Source: Pseudomaricurvus alcaniphilus (GTDB lineage: Bacteria; Pseudomonadota; Gammaproteobacteria; Pseudomonadales; Cellvibrionaceae). From it: 64,000 nucleotides of DNA. Positions 49,401 to 57,417 of the stretch are shown here, one piece after another. The translations under genes and the position numbers were made by a program. The notes below the pieces were generated by a model that was not told where the DNA came from, did no database searches, and saw nothing but the letters and a program-made list of their open reading frames with translations. The DNA lies in assembly GCF_011440395.1 (NCBI RefSeq), contig NZ_JAAOIX010000011.1, positions 1-64,000 on the forward strand. Direction: 5' to 3'. Within the stretch, counting starts at the first letter, position 1; each line of letters starts with the position of its first letter.

Positions 49401-49902
49401 TGGTCTCTCTATCCAGGGGGTTTACAGCAAGGCGGATCGGGTCATTACCGCCAACCTCAACGGCACCGACGAGGACTTGAAAATAACCTTTTCATCGGTT
49501 CCAGCCATGCCCGAAGACGAGATAGTCTCCTACGTTATCTTCGGCAAATCCATCCAGAACATGTCCCCCATAGAGGCCGTGCAACTGGCCGCTGCCATCA
49601 ACACCCTGCGCGGCGGCTCCGGTGGCTTTGACCCCATCGACAGTACTCGCGAGTTGCTGGGAGCAGACACCCTGTTTATTGAAACAGAGACCACGGAAGA
49701 CAATACCTCCGGCGTCAGCGTAGGTGTGGGCAAGTACATCAACGAGAGAGTCTACCTGGAGGTGGAGCGCACGCCCAATCCATCCCAACCCTGGAAAGGA
49801 CGAGTGGAGATTGAGCTGACCCCCAACCTGAACCTGGAGAGCTCAACCGGTGGTAAGACCGGTATCGAAGGGGCGGAATTGAAGTGGAAAAGGAGCTACT
49901 GA
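46420..49902 (+). CDS. tamB: Translocation and assembly module protein TamB
   Basis: An 1161-residue-class protein (1160 from this start). It has a signal-anchor helix (about 12-40), a very long beta-rich AsmA/DUF490-like body rich in LSGxLxLSGxxxxPxxxGxL repeats, and the conserved C-terminal TamB domain. The domain shows GSFKVFGKKFNLERGQVNFNNN, PAMPEDEIVSYVIFGKSIQNMSPIEAVQLAAAI, GVSVGVGKYINERVYLEVERTPNP and EGAELKWKRSY. TamB-like proteins form a hydrophobic groove bridging the envelope. ATG 46420 overlaps the tamA stop (TGATG), giving coupled translation; 46453 is an alternative start. Confidence 0.93.
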   Translation: MGPAFLNQWHPMRLLRWLLTLLATLLLLLVGLGLALAVALNSESGRLWLTKQSIEVINRGKSVHIELQGLRSPALGNWRADLIAVSQDGSPLLAIRQPELLWRPYFLFQHHLLVEKLAAAELEVHKPGGESPAPEPAREPLALPFLEQIELRQLQLKTIRLHGFGGLEPNAEQFNLSLDGRAGWRKDQSVNLQLQAASLDATAAQLQLQLDSADWITFKAEGVLREQAGGSVGQRLKLPLTQAIDARFSAAIRMEATTLTLSVKELLFPLVDNQIAISTDLQYTPEGGDLLVEQLQLGINDTRHRAQGKLVAGQLDFEVEINQLPLSIGRIWLDQLGPGQLSAKLRVGGSIDQPRVNGSASAQALYNDLPVAIAVEGTATASNATLAAITASMAEAEVAGRGSIDWQSRQTKLDFQGRNFELQTLREFSVPLPDNLDFSFAEFSGRLTGAVQDPDVDLTFSGSGHYRQQPFTLNSTIDKRQSTLATKAAHLQLGTAKAVLSGNFDYSSLHADLRLAADALPLQLVGLADLSLPPTLEGVATANLHLQGQIQQPRIEGDASISGRYQDIPFTTAARGVYQASISRVDTLELSIQGQPTLSASLTYAQQQIDLQLDSARLGTDQFSFIHWPLPQGTLQASVNLKGKLDDPQLNASFNYDTQIQGYDEESEPVSLPLQWNMIAAHSDGKLTLDSQFTLGNKPAEPLAITLVTKPLLEKLQNPEDVRPYNTLPLAATLAGQLNLQTVAAFIPDNSQSIAGQLSTNLDLSGTLLEPILNGNLNLSSAYYNNFSTGTTIENGRCSVEMSLQKLQLKDCDATDGERGKLILSGAARLPSGSDSGEVNLTLKASQAALLRNPQIESELTGKINLSGDFKALLAKGEVEVSPFTAILSSSLAHQIPTIKVEELETEELESDEGKPASLQLPVVTLDLVLSARKQAYLRGRGLEAELQGKLKLGGTSSAPTYEGAFSTVRGSFKVFGKKFNLERGQVNFNNNAIGLSIQGVYSKADRVITANLNGTDEDLKITFSSVPAMPEDEIVSYVIFGKSIQNMSPIEAVQLAAAINTLRGGSGGFDPIDSTRELLGADTLFIETETTEDNTSGVSVGVGKYINERVYLEVERTPNPSQPWKGRVEIELTPNLNLESSTGGKTGIEGAELKWKRSY

Positions 49903-50040
49903 GGCTGGTTACTGTACCTGCTGCCAACTGGTTGAGACAGCCGGCTGACGTCCCAATATTGGCCAGGAATTCCTTCAACTTCGCGGCCAGTATTGGTACC
50001 GGCTCAGCACTGGTGTCGGCTTAACCCAAGTATAAGCTTA

Positions 50041-50281
50041 CCTAATTACGCCTATGAATAAGCCAGCTATCGGCGATAGTAAACATATACCCTGTAGCCC
50101 TTGCGACAGCAGCTTTGCTCCCGGCCTGCCTCCAGGGGCTTGCTTTCAAGACTCGCCGAGGTTCCATCCATGGAGGCTCCACGACAGCATCCCTGCTGTC
50201 GAGGGTCTTGAAAGCAAGCCCCCGAAGCCAGACCTAACATAGTGCCGGCTGCACGAAAGCTTAGCTTAGGTGGTAATTTGG
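50041..50281 (+). mobile_element. MITE-like element, copy 4
   Basis: A 241-bp element with ends CCTAATTAC and GTAATTTGG and perfect 8-bp duplications TAAGCTTA (50033-50040 and 50282-50289). The core has long arms GGGGCTTGCTTTCAAGAC (50135-50152) and GTCTTGAAAGCAAGCCCC (50205-50222), enclosing a smaller hairpin CGACAGCA-TCCC-TGCTGTCG (50182-50201). It sits between the convergent ends of tamB and the PTPS-like gene. Confidence 0.9.
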
Positions 50282-50590
50282 TAAGCTTATCAGATACGAT
50301 AATGGTTCAGCACTGGTACAGCTGGAAAACAAGTGTTGTTTCGGCAGCGCCGCAGAAGCGGGCCTTTTTAACCCCGCCACTACCTACCAAACAAGATTAG
50401 AACATCATCTCAACCTTATGATTTTATTAATCTTTAGGCCGAAGTTAAAGTGATTTAGAAGTTGGTATTTTCGCAGCGGCGTCCATTCCCGTTCTGTCCA
50501 TTGCGGGCACTGCCTGCCCACCAGACCCGCACAGCTCTTAACGACACTGGCCATAACTGCGCTGGCGTGTACAGGGAATATCCGCGCGAC
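50282..50590. other. Intergenic stretch without supported gene
   Basis: These 309 bases hold no credible reading frame. A short stem CCGC-AGAA-GCGG followed by CC and five T (50350-50369) may end plus-strand transcription from tamB; its four-pair stem is weak. Confidence 0.4.
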
Positions 50591-51079
50591 TCATGCGGCC
50601 CAACTGCTGGAGCCGCACTGACCGGGACCCGAAAAAACCCGCACCTCCAGGGCCCGAATGTCAAAGCGGTTGCCGTCCTGGTTGACCTGCAGTAATTTTT
50701 CCAGGATGTAGTGGGAAAACTCTTCCACTGTAGTGTTCCTGATGGGCAACAATATCGTGTCAGATTTTAACAGCGGCATGGTCTCGCCATTGAACTCGAC
50801 GTGATAAAAGGCCCCCTCGCTGCGAATCTGCAAATGGGGGGATTGGCTCGGGATAAGCACGTATTCATCCAGCTGTTCGCACACCTGCTTGAGAATATCC
50901 TTGTAGATGCGGTAGCTGAAACACAGGCCATCGTCTCCAACCGGCACCGTGAGAGCCGCTGTGACACTGAAATTGTGGCCGTGCAGGCGCTCCCGCTCGG
51001 TGGCGGAAAAAATCGTAAAGTGAGCGGCGGAAAACTTTTGATATTCCTTTGCCAGGGTGATCGTCGTCAATCTTTCCAT
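50591..51079 (-). CDS. Atypical PTPS/QueD-fold protein
   Basis: A 162-residue protein of the 6-pyruvoyl-tetrahydropterin synthase family. The zinc ligands are kept: His of KFSAAHF and both His of LHGHNF. The usual catalytic Cys before HGH is absent and ERLHGHN stands in its place, like the Glu motif of PTPS-III enzymes that make 6-hydroxymethyl-dihydropterin. The LDH motif of QueD is LDE here, and the substrate-anchoring Glu near the C-terminus is replaced by the run VFSGPGQCGSS. It is thus probably not a standard QueD, and its substrate is open. A folate or queuosine role is conceivable. Confidence 0.75.
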   Translation of the reverse strand: MERLTTITLAKEYQKFSAAHFTIFSATERERLHGHNFSVTAALTVPVGDDGLCFSYRIYKDILKQVCEQLDEYVLIPSQSPHLQIRSEGAFYHVEFNGETMPLLKSDTILLPIRNTTVEEFSHYILEKLLQVNQDGNRFDIRALEVRVFSGPGQCGSSSWAA

Positions 51080-51333
51080 GTGGATGTCTTATTTACTTGC
51101 CGTATGTCTTATTGAATTGCGATGTATAGTCAGCCAAATACCGGTTCCAAGGCACTGCTGCCCTGCCGGTTAATGGCAAGCAGGGTAAGCTATTTGGTAT
51201 TCAGTTTGAATCGCGTTAAAACCACTGCCCTACCTCTACCAGTTTACTTTAGCATACAATGCCCGCAGCAAGTGACCGCGAACTGCAATCGCCGCAGCTC
51301 ACTATAATTAATGACCAGACAAGAGAGAGTTAC

Positions 51334-52026
51334 ATGAATTTAGACGGTTTACGCATTGCCATCACCGGCGCCTTTGGGGGGCTGGGGTCCCAGGTTGTCG
51401 AGTCCGTATTGTCCAGTGGCGCCCGTGTCATTGCCATTGACTACGCGCCGGCCGATCCCGCCCGGGACCGGGACAACCTGTTGCAACTGGGCGGCGTCGA
51501 CCTGACCTCGGAAGACAGTGCCCGCCAGGCGTTCCAGACCGCGGGCACTCACTTTGGCGGCCTCGATGCGCTGGTCAATATCGCCGGCGGTTTTGTCTGG
51601 GAAACCTTTGCTGACGGCAGCCTCGCCAGCTGGGACAAGATGTACAATATCAATGTCAAAACCGCGGTTATTTCCTGCAGCGCGGCCCTGCCCTTCCTGA
51701 GCAAAGAGAAGAGCAGCAGTATTGTCAATATCAGCGCCCTCGGGTCAGTGCAAGCGGGCCTCGGTATGGCACCCTACGCCGCCTCCAAAGCCGGGGTATC
51801 GAAGCTGACCGAATCCCTGGCGGAAGAGTTCAAAGGCAAGGGGCTGCGGGTCAATGCCGTTATGCCGTCCATTATCGATACTGCGATTAACCGCAAGGAT
51901 ATGCCCGACGCAGACTTTTCTACCTGGGTTTCTCCCGCGGAATTGGCCAACGTTATCAGCTTCCTGGTCTCCCCCCAGGCCAGTGCCATTACCGGCGCAG
52001 TGATACCGGTGGTTGGACGGGTCTAA
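51334..52026 (+). CDS. Short-chain dehydrogenase/reductase
   Basis: A 230-residue classical SDR. The cofactor loop is ITGAFGGLGSQ, with VIAIDYAPAD (Asp suggests NAD preference), NIAGGF in place of NNAG, serine in VNISALGSVQ, and YAASKAGVSKL with the catalytic Tyr and Lys. The ATG at 51334 follows GAGAGAG; a longer frame to 51259 lacks a site. The substrate is unknown. A second SDR follows about 100 bp downstream in the same direction. Confidence 0.85.
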   Translation: MNLDGLRIAITGAFGGLGSQVVESVLSSGARVIAIDYAPADPARDRDNLLQLGGVDLTSEDSARQAFQTAGTHFGGLDALVNIAGGFVWETFADGSLASWDKMYNINVKTAVISCSAALPFLSKEKSSSIVNISALGSVQAGLGMAPYAASKAGVSKLTESLAEEFKGKGLRVNAVMPSIIDTAINRKDMPDADFSTWVSPAELANVISFLVSPQASAITGAVIPVVGRV

Positions 52027-52124
52027 GCCGCGCGCGTTATCATCCTCTCTGCAGGGGCTGCGGCCGGAGCAAAGGCCGAGCCCCATTACTTTCGCACACC
52101 ACTGAAAAACGAGAGGCAGACACC

Positions 52125-52835
52125 TTGAACCAAGCAAAGCTGGCCGTGGTTACCGGCGGCACCAAAGGCATCGGCAGAGCCGTAATTGAAGCGTTTTCTG
52201 GCAGTGGTTTCGACATTGTCACCTGCGCCCGCAATAGCGACGATCTCAGCGCGCTGAAACGCGACATAGAAACCAAACACAATAATCGCGTCTACGTTTG
52301 CCCCGCCGACATGTCGCGCAAGGACGATACCGGTCGTTTCGTGAACCTGGTTCTAGACCTCAATCGCCCCATTGATGTCCTGGTGAACAACAGCGGTGTG
52401 TTTATACCGGGCGCGGTTCACACCGAGGAAGAGGGCCTGCTCGAGCAGCACATTGAAACCAACCTGTACTCCGCTTATCGCGCCAGCCGCGGCCTGATAC
52501 CGGAGATGAAAAAAGCTGGCCGCGGCCATATCTTTAATATCTGCTCCATTGCCTCGCTGATGGCCTACAGCAATGGCGGCTCCTACACCATCAGTAAATT
52601 TGCCATGTACGGCATGTCCAAGGTCCTGCGCGAGGAGATGAAGCCGTTTAACATTCGTGTTACCTCCGTGATGCCCGGCGCCACCCTGACCGCCAGCTGG
52701 GAGGGTGTAGACCTGCCCGAGGAGCGTTTTATTCCCCCGGAGGATATTGCCCAACTGCTGTTGACTACCTATCAGCTGAGTGAGCGCAGCGTAGTTGAAG
52801 ACCTGGTGATCAGGCCCATGCTGGGTGATATTTAG
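52125..52835 (+). CDS. Short-chain dehydrogenase/reductase
   Basis: A 236-residue classical SDR with VTGGTKGIGRAV, TCARNSDDL (Arg, likely NADP), NNSGVF, serine in NICSIASLMAYSNGGS and the catalytic YTISKFAMYGMS. It starts with TTG, preceded by GAGAGG at a suitable distance; no ATG near the conserved N-terminus is available. The ogt start is within about 10 bp of its stop, so the two are co-transcribed. Confidence 0.85.
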   Translation: MNQAKLAVVTGGTKGIGRAVIEAFSGSGFDIVTCARNSDDLSALKRDIETKHNNRVYVCPADMSRKDDTGRFVNLVLDLNRPIDVLVNNSGVFIPGAVHTEEEGLLEQHIETNLYSAYRASRGLIPEMKKAGRGHIFNICSIASLMAYSNGGSYTISKFAMYGMSKVLREEMKPFNIRVTSVMPGATLTASWEGVDLPEERFIPPEDIAQLLLTTYQLSERSVVEDLVIRPMLGDI

Positions 52836-52844
52836 GTGGTTGAT

Positions 52845-53351
52845 ATGTTGATGGATACCACCAGCCGTTATTTCACCACCCTGGGCTCTCCCATTGGCAC
52901 CCTGGTAATCACCGGTGACGGCGTTTCGATTACCGGCCTGTACACGCCCGGCCACCGTGACTATGAGCGGGCGCAAACCGGTGTGCAGCAGCCGGACCTG
53001 TTCGGCGACGCGGCACAGCAGTTGCGGGAGTATTTTGCCGGCACCCGCAAAGACTTCGATCTGCCCCTGAAGGCCACCGGAACCGGCTTCCAGCGATCGG
53101 TGTGGCAGGCGTTAACTGCTATCCCCTACGGCGAGACCCGCAGTTACGCAGCCATTGGCGCGCTAATTCAAAAGCCCGAGGCTGCACGGGCGGTGGGCAG
53201 CGCCAACGGCCGCAACCCACTGCTGATTTTCATTCCCTGTCATCGAGTCGTCGCCGCCAATGGCGCGCTGTGCGGCTACGCCGGCGGCGAGCAGGTCAAG
53301 CTCTGGCTGTTGCAACACGAGCGCAGTCATGCAAATCCCGATAGCCGTTGA
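52845..53351 (+). CDS. ogt: Methylated-DNA-[protein]-cysteine S-methyltransferase
   Basis: A 168-residue suicide repair protein that takes alkyl groups from O6-methylguanine. The DNA-binding segment FQRSVWQALTAIPYGETRSYAAIGALIQKPEAARAVGSANGRNP and active site IPCHRVVAANGALCGYAGG are complete, including the acceptor Cys of PCHRV. Length and lack of an N-terminal Ada domain fit Ogt. ATG 52845, with AGGTGG five bases before, is favoured over the GTG at 52836. Confidence 0.94.
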   Translation: MLMDTTSRYFTTLGSPIGTLVITGDGVSITGLYTPGHRDYERAQTGVQQPDLFGDAAQQLREYFAGTRKDFDLPLKATGTGFQRSVWQALTAIPYGETRSYAAIGALIQKPEAARAVGSANGRNPLLIFIPCHRVVAANGALCGYAGGEQVKLWLLQHERSHANPDSR

Positions 53352-53440
53352 GCGAGCGGCGGGGAGTTGCAGACTTAAGGCACTGCCCCTCTCTCGCAAC
53401 GAGCGGATATCGGCACCCCTGCGCCGCCATTACCGCTGTA

Positions 53441-54943
53441 TTACAACGTCATATGCGGTTTATGTTGCGGATGAGGCTGGGCCAGGGCCTCCTGCTCCAG
53501 TCGATCGAGTATTTCATCAATGGCACGACTGATTTGGACTGAATTCCTGATTTGATCAACCCTGGGCCAGGTGGCGCGGCGCCCGGCCAAAATCAGTGCC
53601 TGAATGTCCGCGTCATCGGCGTAGTTGAACAGCGAATTACCTGACTTGACCTGCTTTCGGTTGAGCACAATATTAATGTCACCGACGTAGTCCTGCTCAA
53701 TCAGTTGGTACACCACGCCAAACATGGAATCAAAGCGCCCCAGGGTCACTGGCGATATCCAGCGACGGCCGGTTTTCAATGTTTCCCTGGCGCCAACTAT
53801 GGCCAGGTTTTTTACCGAATTGGTTACACTCAAAGACCCTGACTTGGATTCCGGACGCAGGAACGGTGCCGCTAACGGATTGATCATGCTGACCACATAA
53901 TGGTTTACACCAAACAAACGGGCCAGGCGCTTGAAGGGTAAATCCTCCGCGAAAGAGCCATCGACCCAGCGGCGACTGCGCAGATAGGGTTTGGTCCTGC
54001 CGCGAGAATCCTTGGCCTCCAGCTCCACCGGGTCGACTAAGCCGGGCACCGAAGAAGACGCTTTGACTGCAGAGCGAATAGTGACATTGGGCGAGGTAAT
54101 GGCGTTCATCAACCGTGAGGTCTGGTGTTTCTCTACCGGCGCGATGGATATATTGATGTAGCGCCCGGTACGCTCGTAGGCTTCCTGAAAGGTCAGGTTG
54201 GGAACAAATGCGTCGATAACATCATCCCGTTCGTTCTCCAGGTCGGCACGGCCAATCCCGCGCATCAACCCGACAATGTCCTTCAAACCTTTACCGGCCT
54301 GGAAGTCGTAGCGCTTGTGCTGGAAATATTCGCTTAATTCAGCATCGGTGCGGGTGCCTATCTGGGCCGCCATCCAGGCGCCCGCCGAGGCGCCGGAGAT
54401 CACATTAGGCAGAATATTGTGCTCCAGCAAGGTCTCCACCACCCCGTGATGAAAGTAAATCAATCCGCCACCGCCACTCAGGGTCAATGCGGAACGGCCA
54501 TAGCAGTGACTGGCGCGGCGAAAGAAGTCGAGCTTTTCATCAAAAGGGATTTCAGATTCCGGTGCATCGCCAACCTGCTGCAGGGCCTCAACCACAGTAG
54601 CCACGTAATTTTCAATCAGCTTTTTGGTGCCCAGCCTGGATTGACGATAGAGTACCGATTTGCCCATGCCCCCCATGTTGCCGTGGATGCCTTCATTCAA
54701 GGCAAACAAGACTTCTTCCCGGTCGTTTTCGGCTAGCGCGTCTTGCAGTACCTTAAAGCGCTTTTTCAGCTGGCGTGCATCAAACAAATCACTGTCTTCG
54801 CTTTGCTTCCATTGGTTGGCCCCGGAGAGCTCATCGTGCTCAGCCGCTAACGCTTTCCAGGTGCTGTAGCAATCCGCCTTGTCGAGGCTGTATTCAAGCT
54901 TTTTTAACGTCCAGCTGCGACTGATCAATCCACCTGCCGACAT
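53441..54943 (-). CDS. Patatin-like phospholipase with DUF3336 domain
   Basis: A 500-residue protein. An N-terminal DUF3336 helical region (about 1-140) precedes a patatin domain with the oxyanion motif SGGGGLIYFHHG, the nucleophile motif SGASAGAW (GxSxG), and the catalytic Asp in WVDGSFAEDLP. This layout is shared with triacylglycerol lipases of the yeast Tgl3/Tgl4 type and bacterial homologues in wax-ester- or storage-lipid-rich genera. It has no signal peptide, so it probably acts on intracellular lipids at the membrane or droplets. It stands alone. Confidence 0.9.
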   Translation of the reverse strand: MSAGGLISRSWTLKKLEYSLDKADCYSTWKALAAEHDELSGANQWKQSEDSDLFDARQLKKRFKVLQDALAENDREEVLFALNEGIHGNMGGMGKSVLYRQSRLGTKKLIENYVATVVEALQQVGDAPESEIPFDEKLDFFRRASHCYGRSALTLSGGGGLIYFHHGVVETLLEHNILPNVISGASAGAWMAAQIGTRTDAELSEYFQHKRYDFQAGKGLKDIVGLMRGIGRADLENERDDVIDAFVPNLTFQEAYERTGRYINISIAPVEKHQTSRLMNAITSPNVTIRSAVKASSSVPGLVDPVELEAKDSRGRTKPYLRSRRWVDGSFAEDLPFKRLARLFGVNHYVVSMINPLAAPFLRPESKSGSLSVTNSVKNLAIVGARETLKTGRRWISPVTLGRFDSMFGVVYQLIEQDYVGDINIVLNRKQVKSGNSLFNYADDADIQALILAGRRATWPRVDQIRNSVQISRAIDEILDRLEQEALAQPHPQHKPHMTL

Positions 54944-55095
54944 ATATCACCTGTTGGGTTAATCCGTAAAATAAGTACTTTATCGTGTAGCTAACACCCA
55001 TTTTATCTGAAATCGCCAGACATCGAGCCTTGAACGACAAAATAACTGCAAACGCGACACTCTTGCGCCGGGGATCTACCGATTGGCCAGATTAC

Positions 55096-56271
55096 TTAAC
55101 CGCCCCGCCCGGCGCCTTGCATTGCGGCTGTTTGCAGCAGCGACTGTGCGTAGCGCGATTGCATTGCCTGCCAGCTATAGGCTGACAAGTCGGGCGCCGT
55201 ATGGGTGCTCGCACTCGAAATTAGCGTTGCCGCGGCGCGGGCTTCCGCGGCGATTTCTGCCGCCGCATCGCTCTGCGCATTGGAGATAATCGAGTCGGGG
55301 CTATACAGGCTCCAGGCTGGCGCCCACTCCGGGTAGGCCAGCCGGTCTGGCAGCACCGGCACGCAGCCGCTGGCCACCGCCTCCATAACCGCCAGCCCCT
55401 GGAATTCATGCAGCGCGGTGGAGAGCACAATATCGGCGGCCCGCAACCAGCGCCGATAGTCGGCCCGCGACTGCGCGTAGCCAAAATGCAGCAGGCGATG
55501 GGCAAACTGCTGCTTGATGCGGGCAAATTCTGGCGGGCTGTTTTTGAATTGCTGCCCCAGTATGACCAGCCGGTAATCCAGGCTGCTGGACTCCAGTTCA
55601 GACAGTATAGCGAACAGGCGCTCCGGCCCCTTGTCATACTCGTGGCGCCCGCACCAGGCGATGGTCAGTGGCTTGCACCCATCCGCCTCGACGCTCGTCA
55701 AGGCAGCACCCTGCCGCTGTTGCGTGTCAGCGTCATCATTGTCAAACCAGTCATTATCCAGTGGCACCGGCAATACCTGGCTCCTGCTGGCAATGTGTTC
55801 AATAATTCCCGCGGGAACCTGGTCCGGCAGGCGCGCCAACAGTTGCCTGGCTCCGTCGACAAAGCTGTGCAGATTGTAGGCAGAATTAAACAGAATGCGG
55901 TCGGCACACAAGGCCGTATAAACATTGAGGATTTGTGGCTCGACACTGGCGAATGCTTGACCCGACAGAGGGTAGGCAAACTGGTTTTCGTGGAAGTACA
56001 CAATGGTGGGCAGCGCAGCCAGCTTGGGCACAAAGCCCCGCAGTGCGGAAAGGTCCACCATTGATGTTGCGATCAACAGATCGTAGTCCTGCTCCAGTGT
56101 GCGCCGTTCCTGCCAGGCCCAACTCAGGCTGTTGCCCCGCACTCGCCAACTAAAATAGCGCCCGGGAAGGGAGAGCAGAGTCCACTGGTAGTCGGGAAAC
56201 GCCGCCATCAGGCCGCGGCACCAGTGAGCGTGACTGGCGGCGTGATAGGCAGAAAGCAGTAACACTCTCAC
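55096..56271 (-). CDS. DUF3524 glycosyltransferase, tRNA-queuosine mannosyltransferase-like
   Basis: A 391-residue GT-B protein. The DUF3524 N-terminal domain (1-170) is clear: LLLSAYHAASHAHWCRGL, LSLPGRYFSWRVRGNSL, DLLIATSMVDLSALRGF, VYFHENQFAYPL and FNSAYNLHSF. The C-terminal glycosyltransferase part has IAWCGRHEYDKGPERLFAIL and STALHEFQGLAVMEAVASGCVPVLPDRLAYPE. The family includes animal GTDC1/QTMAN, which mannosylates queuosine in tRNA-Asp. A bacterial role on tRNA is plausible but unproven. It starts with GTG six bases after the preceding gene's stop, so the two form an operon. Confidence 0.85.
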   Translation of the reverse strand: MRVLLLSAYHAASHAHWCRGLMAAFPDYQWTLLSLPGRYFSWRVRGNSLSWAWQERRTLEQDYDLLIATSMVDLSALRGFVPKLAALPTIVYFHENQFAYPLSGQAFASVEPQILNVYTALCADRILFNSAYNLHSFVDGARQLLARLPDQVPAGIIEHIASRSQVLPVPLDNDWFDNDDADTQQRQGAALTSVEADGCKPLTIAWCGRHEYDKGPERLFAILSELESSSLDYRLVILGQQFKNSPPEFARIKQQFAHRLLHFGYAQSRADYRRWLRAADIVLSTALHEFQGLAVMEAVASGCVPVLPDRLAYPEWAPAWSLYSPDSIISNAQSDAAAEIAAEARAAATLISSASTHTAPDLSAYSWQAMQSRYAQSLLQTAAMQGAGRGG

Positions 56272-56277
56272 CAGGTG

Positions 56278-57345
56278 CTATTCAAGTTGCCAGGGCGTTG
56301 ACTCCGCCGTCAGCAGGAATGTTTCGTAGCCTTCCTGGGCCAGCAAATACGCCGCCAACTGGGCGCGCCGTCCCGCTTCCGGCGCCAATACATAGCGAGT
56401 GCCCTTGCCGAGCTCTGGCAGCTTGTCGCGCAGCCTGGACAGCGGCAAATTGACGCTATCAGGGGAATGCTGCAGACGAAACTCCATTGCGGTTCGCACG
56501 TCCAGCAAGCTAACCTTACCCTGCAACTCAGCCAGCTGCGCTGCGGAAATGTATTGCTGGATCGGCTTGTGCAGCAGGTTGCTGAAATCGTCCTTTCCCA
56601 AGCGCATCAAAACGCCGTCAGCGAGCATGGTTACCGTCGCGTTGCGCGGGGTATCGGCCACCAGCGCTTCCTCGCCAAAATATTGCCCCGGTCCCAGGGT
56701 AATGTCCTTGCTGCCGGTAATGGAACTGATGCGCACCCTGCCCGTATCGATGATATAGAAATAATCCCCGACGCCACCTTCCTGGATAACCACTGAGCCG
56801 GCACTGGCAGAGACGCGCTCAAAGCGGGCAAACAACTGCTGGATATTGGCCGACGGAATACGCCGCAACAGGGGGGATGAAAGCAGCCCGCTCATCCAGT
56901 CGTTGTGCAAAACTTCGACGTTCATGGCCGCCGCGGGGTTGGTTTCCAGCCAGGCGGTATTGTCCGTGTCCAGCTGGAGGTCGTCCAGCGGCGCCTCGCT
57001 CCAGGCCAACACCAAATCGAGAAAGTCAGAATCCACTTTTAACAGTCGTACTTTGGACTTGGCCACCGCCGACACCTGGGTTGGCGTCGCTTCGGACAAC
57101 GGCAGCCGGGCTCGCTCGCTGCCCGCCTCGACAAGCTCGGAACTGAAGCCGGCGCTGATCAGCTCGACGCTGCCCTCCAGCAAATAGTACCGGAATTCCG
57201 CCCGCTTCCCGCGCCGAAACAGTAACTTGCCGTCCGGCTCACTGATAACCTCTGCATACTGCAGAAGTTGCTGGATATATTCTGCCTCCATTGCTTCGAA
57301 GGGGCTGAATTGGCCTAACAGGTCTGGTAAATTTTGCTCGTACAT
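56278..57345 (-). CDS. Cyclic-nucleotide-binding/rhodanese fusion protein
   Basis: A 355-residue protein. The first cNMP-fold region (about 10-110, LLFRRGKRAEFRYYLLEGSVELIS) is degenerate. The second (about 150-255) is better, with VIQEGGVGDYFYIIDTGRVRI and the phosphate-cassette-like FGEEALVADTPRNATV. A C-terminal rhodanese domain (about 270-355, VSLLDVRTAMEFRLQHSPDSVNLPL) has APEAGRRA where the active loop should have Cys, so it cannot be a sulfurtransferase. It is probably a signalling or scaffold protein. It is upstream of, and close to, the DUF3524 gene. Confidence 0.82.
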   Translation of the reverse strand: MYEQNLPDLLGQFSPFEAMEAEYIQQLLQYAEVISEPDGKLLFRRGKRAEFRYYLLEGSVELISAGFSSELVEAGSERARLPLSEATPTQVSAVAKSKVRLLKVDSDFLDLVLAWSEAPLDDLQLDTDNTAWLETNPAAAMNVEVLHNDWMSGLLSSPLLRRIPSANIQQLFARFERVSASAGSVVIQEGGVGDYFYIIDTGRVRISSITGSKDITLGPGQYFGEEALVADTPRNATVTMLADGVLMRLGKDDFSNLLHKPIQQYISAAQLAELQGKVSLLDVRTAMEFRLQHSPDSVNLPLSRLRDKLPELGKGTRYVLAPEAGRRAQLAAYLLAQEGYETFLLTAESTPWQLE

Positions 57346-57417
57346 CAATAGCTCATTGCGGCATCTGGGTAACGTAATGATTATAGGTAATACGGCAAAA
57401 TTCAGCTGTGACGGCCA

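Noticed and set aside
50054-50242. A 61- to 62-residue reading frame (MNKPAIGDSKHIPC...) recurring in mobile element copies 2, 3 and 4
   Set aside because: The similarity is at the nucleotide level over the whole element, including both ends. The frame has no ribosome-binding site, spans hairpin arms and is disrupted in copy 1. It is a by-product of the repeat.
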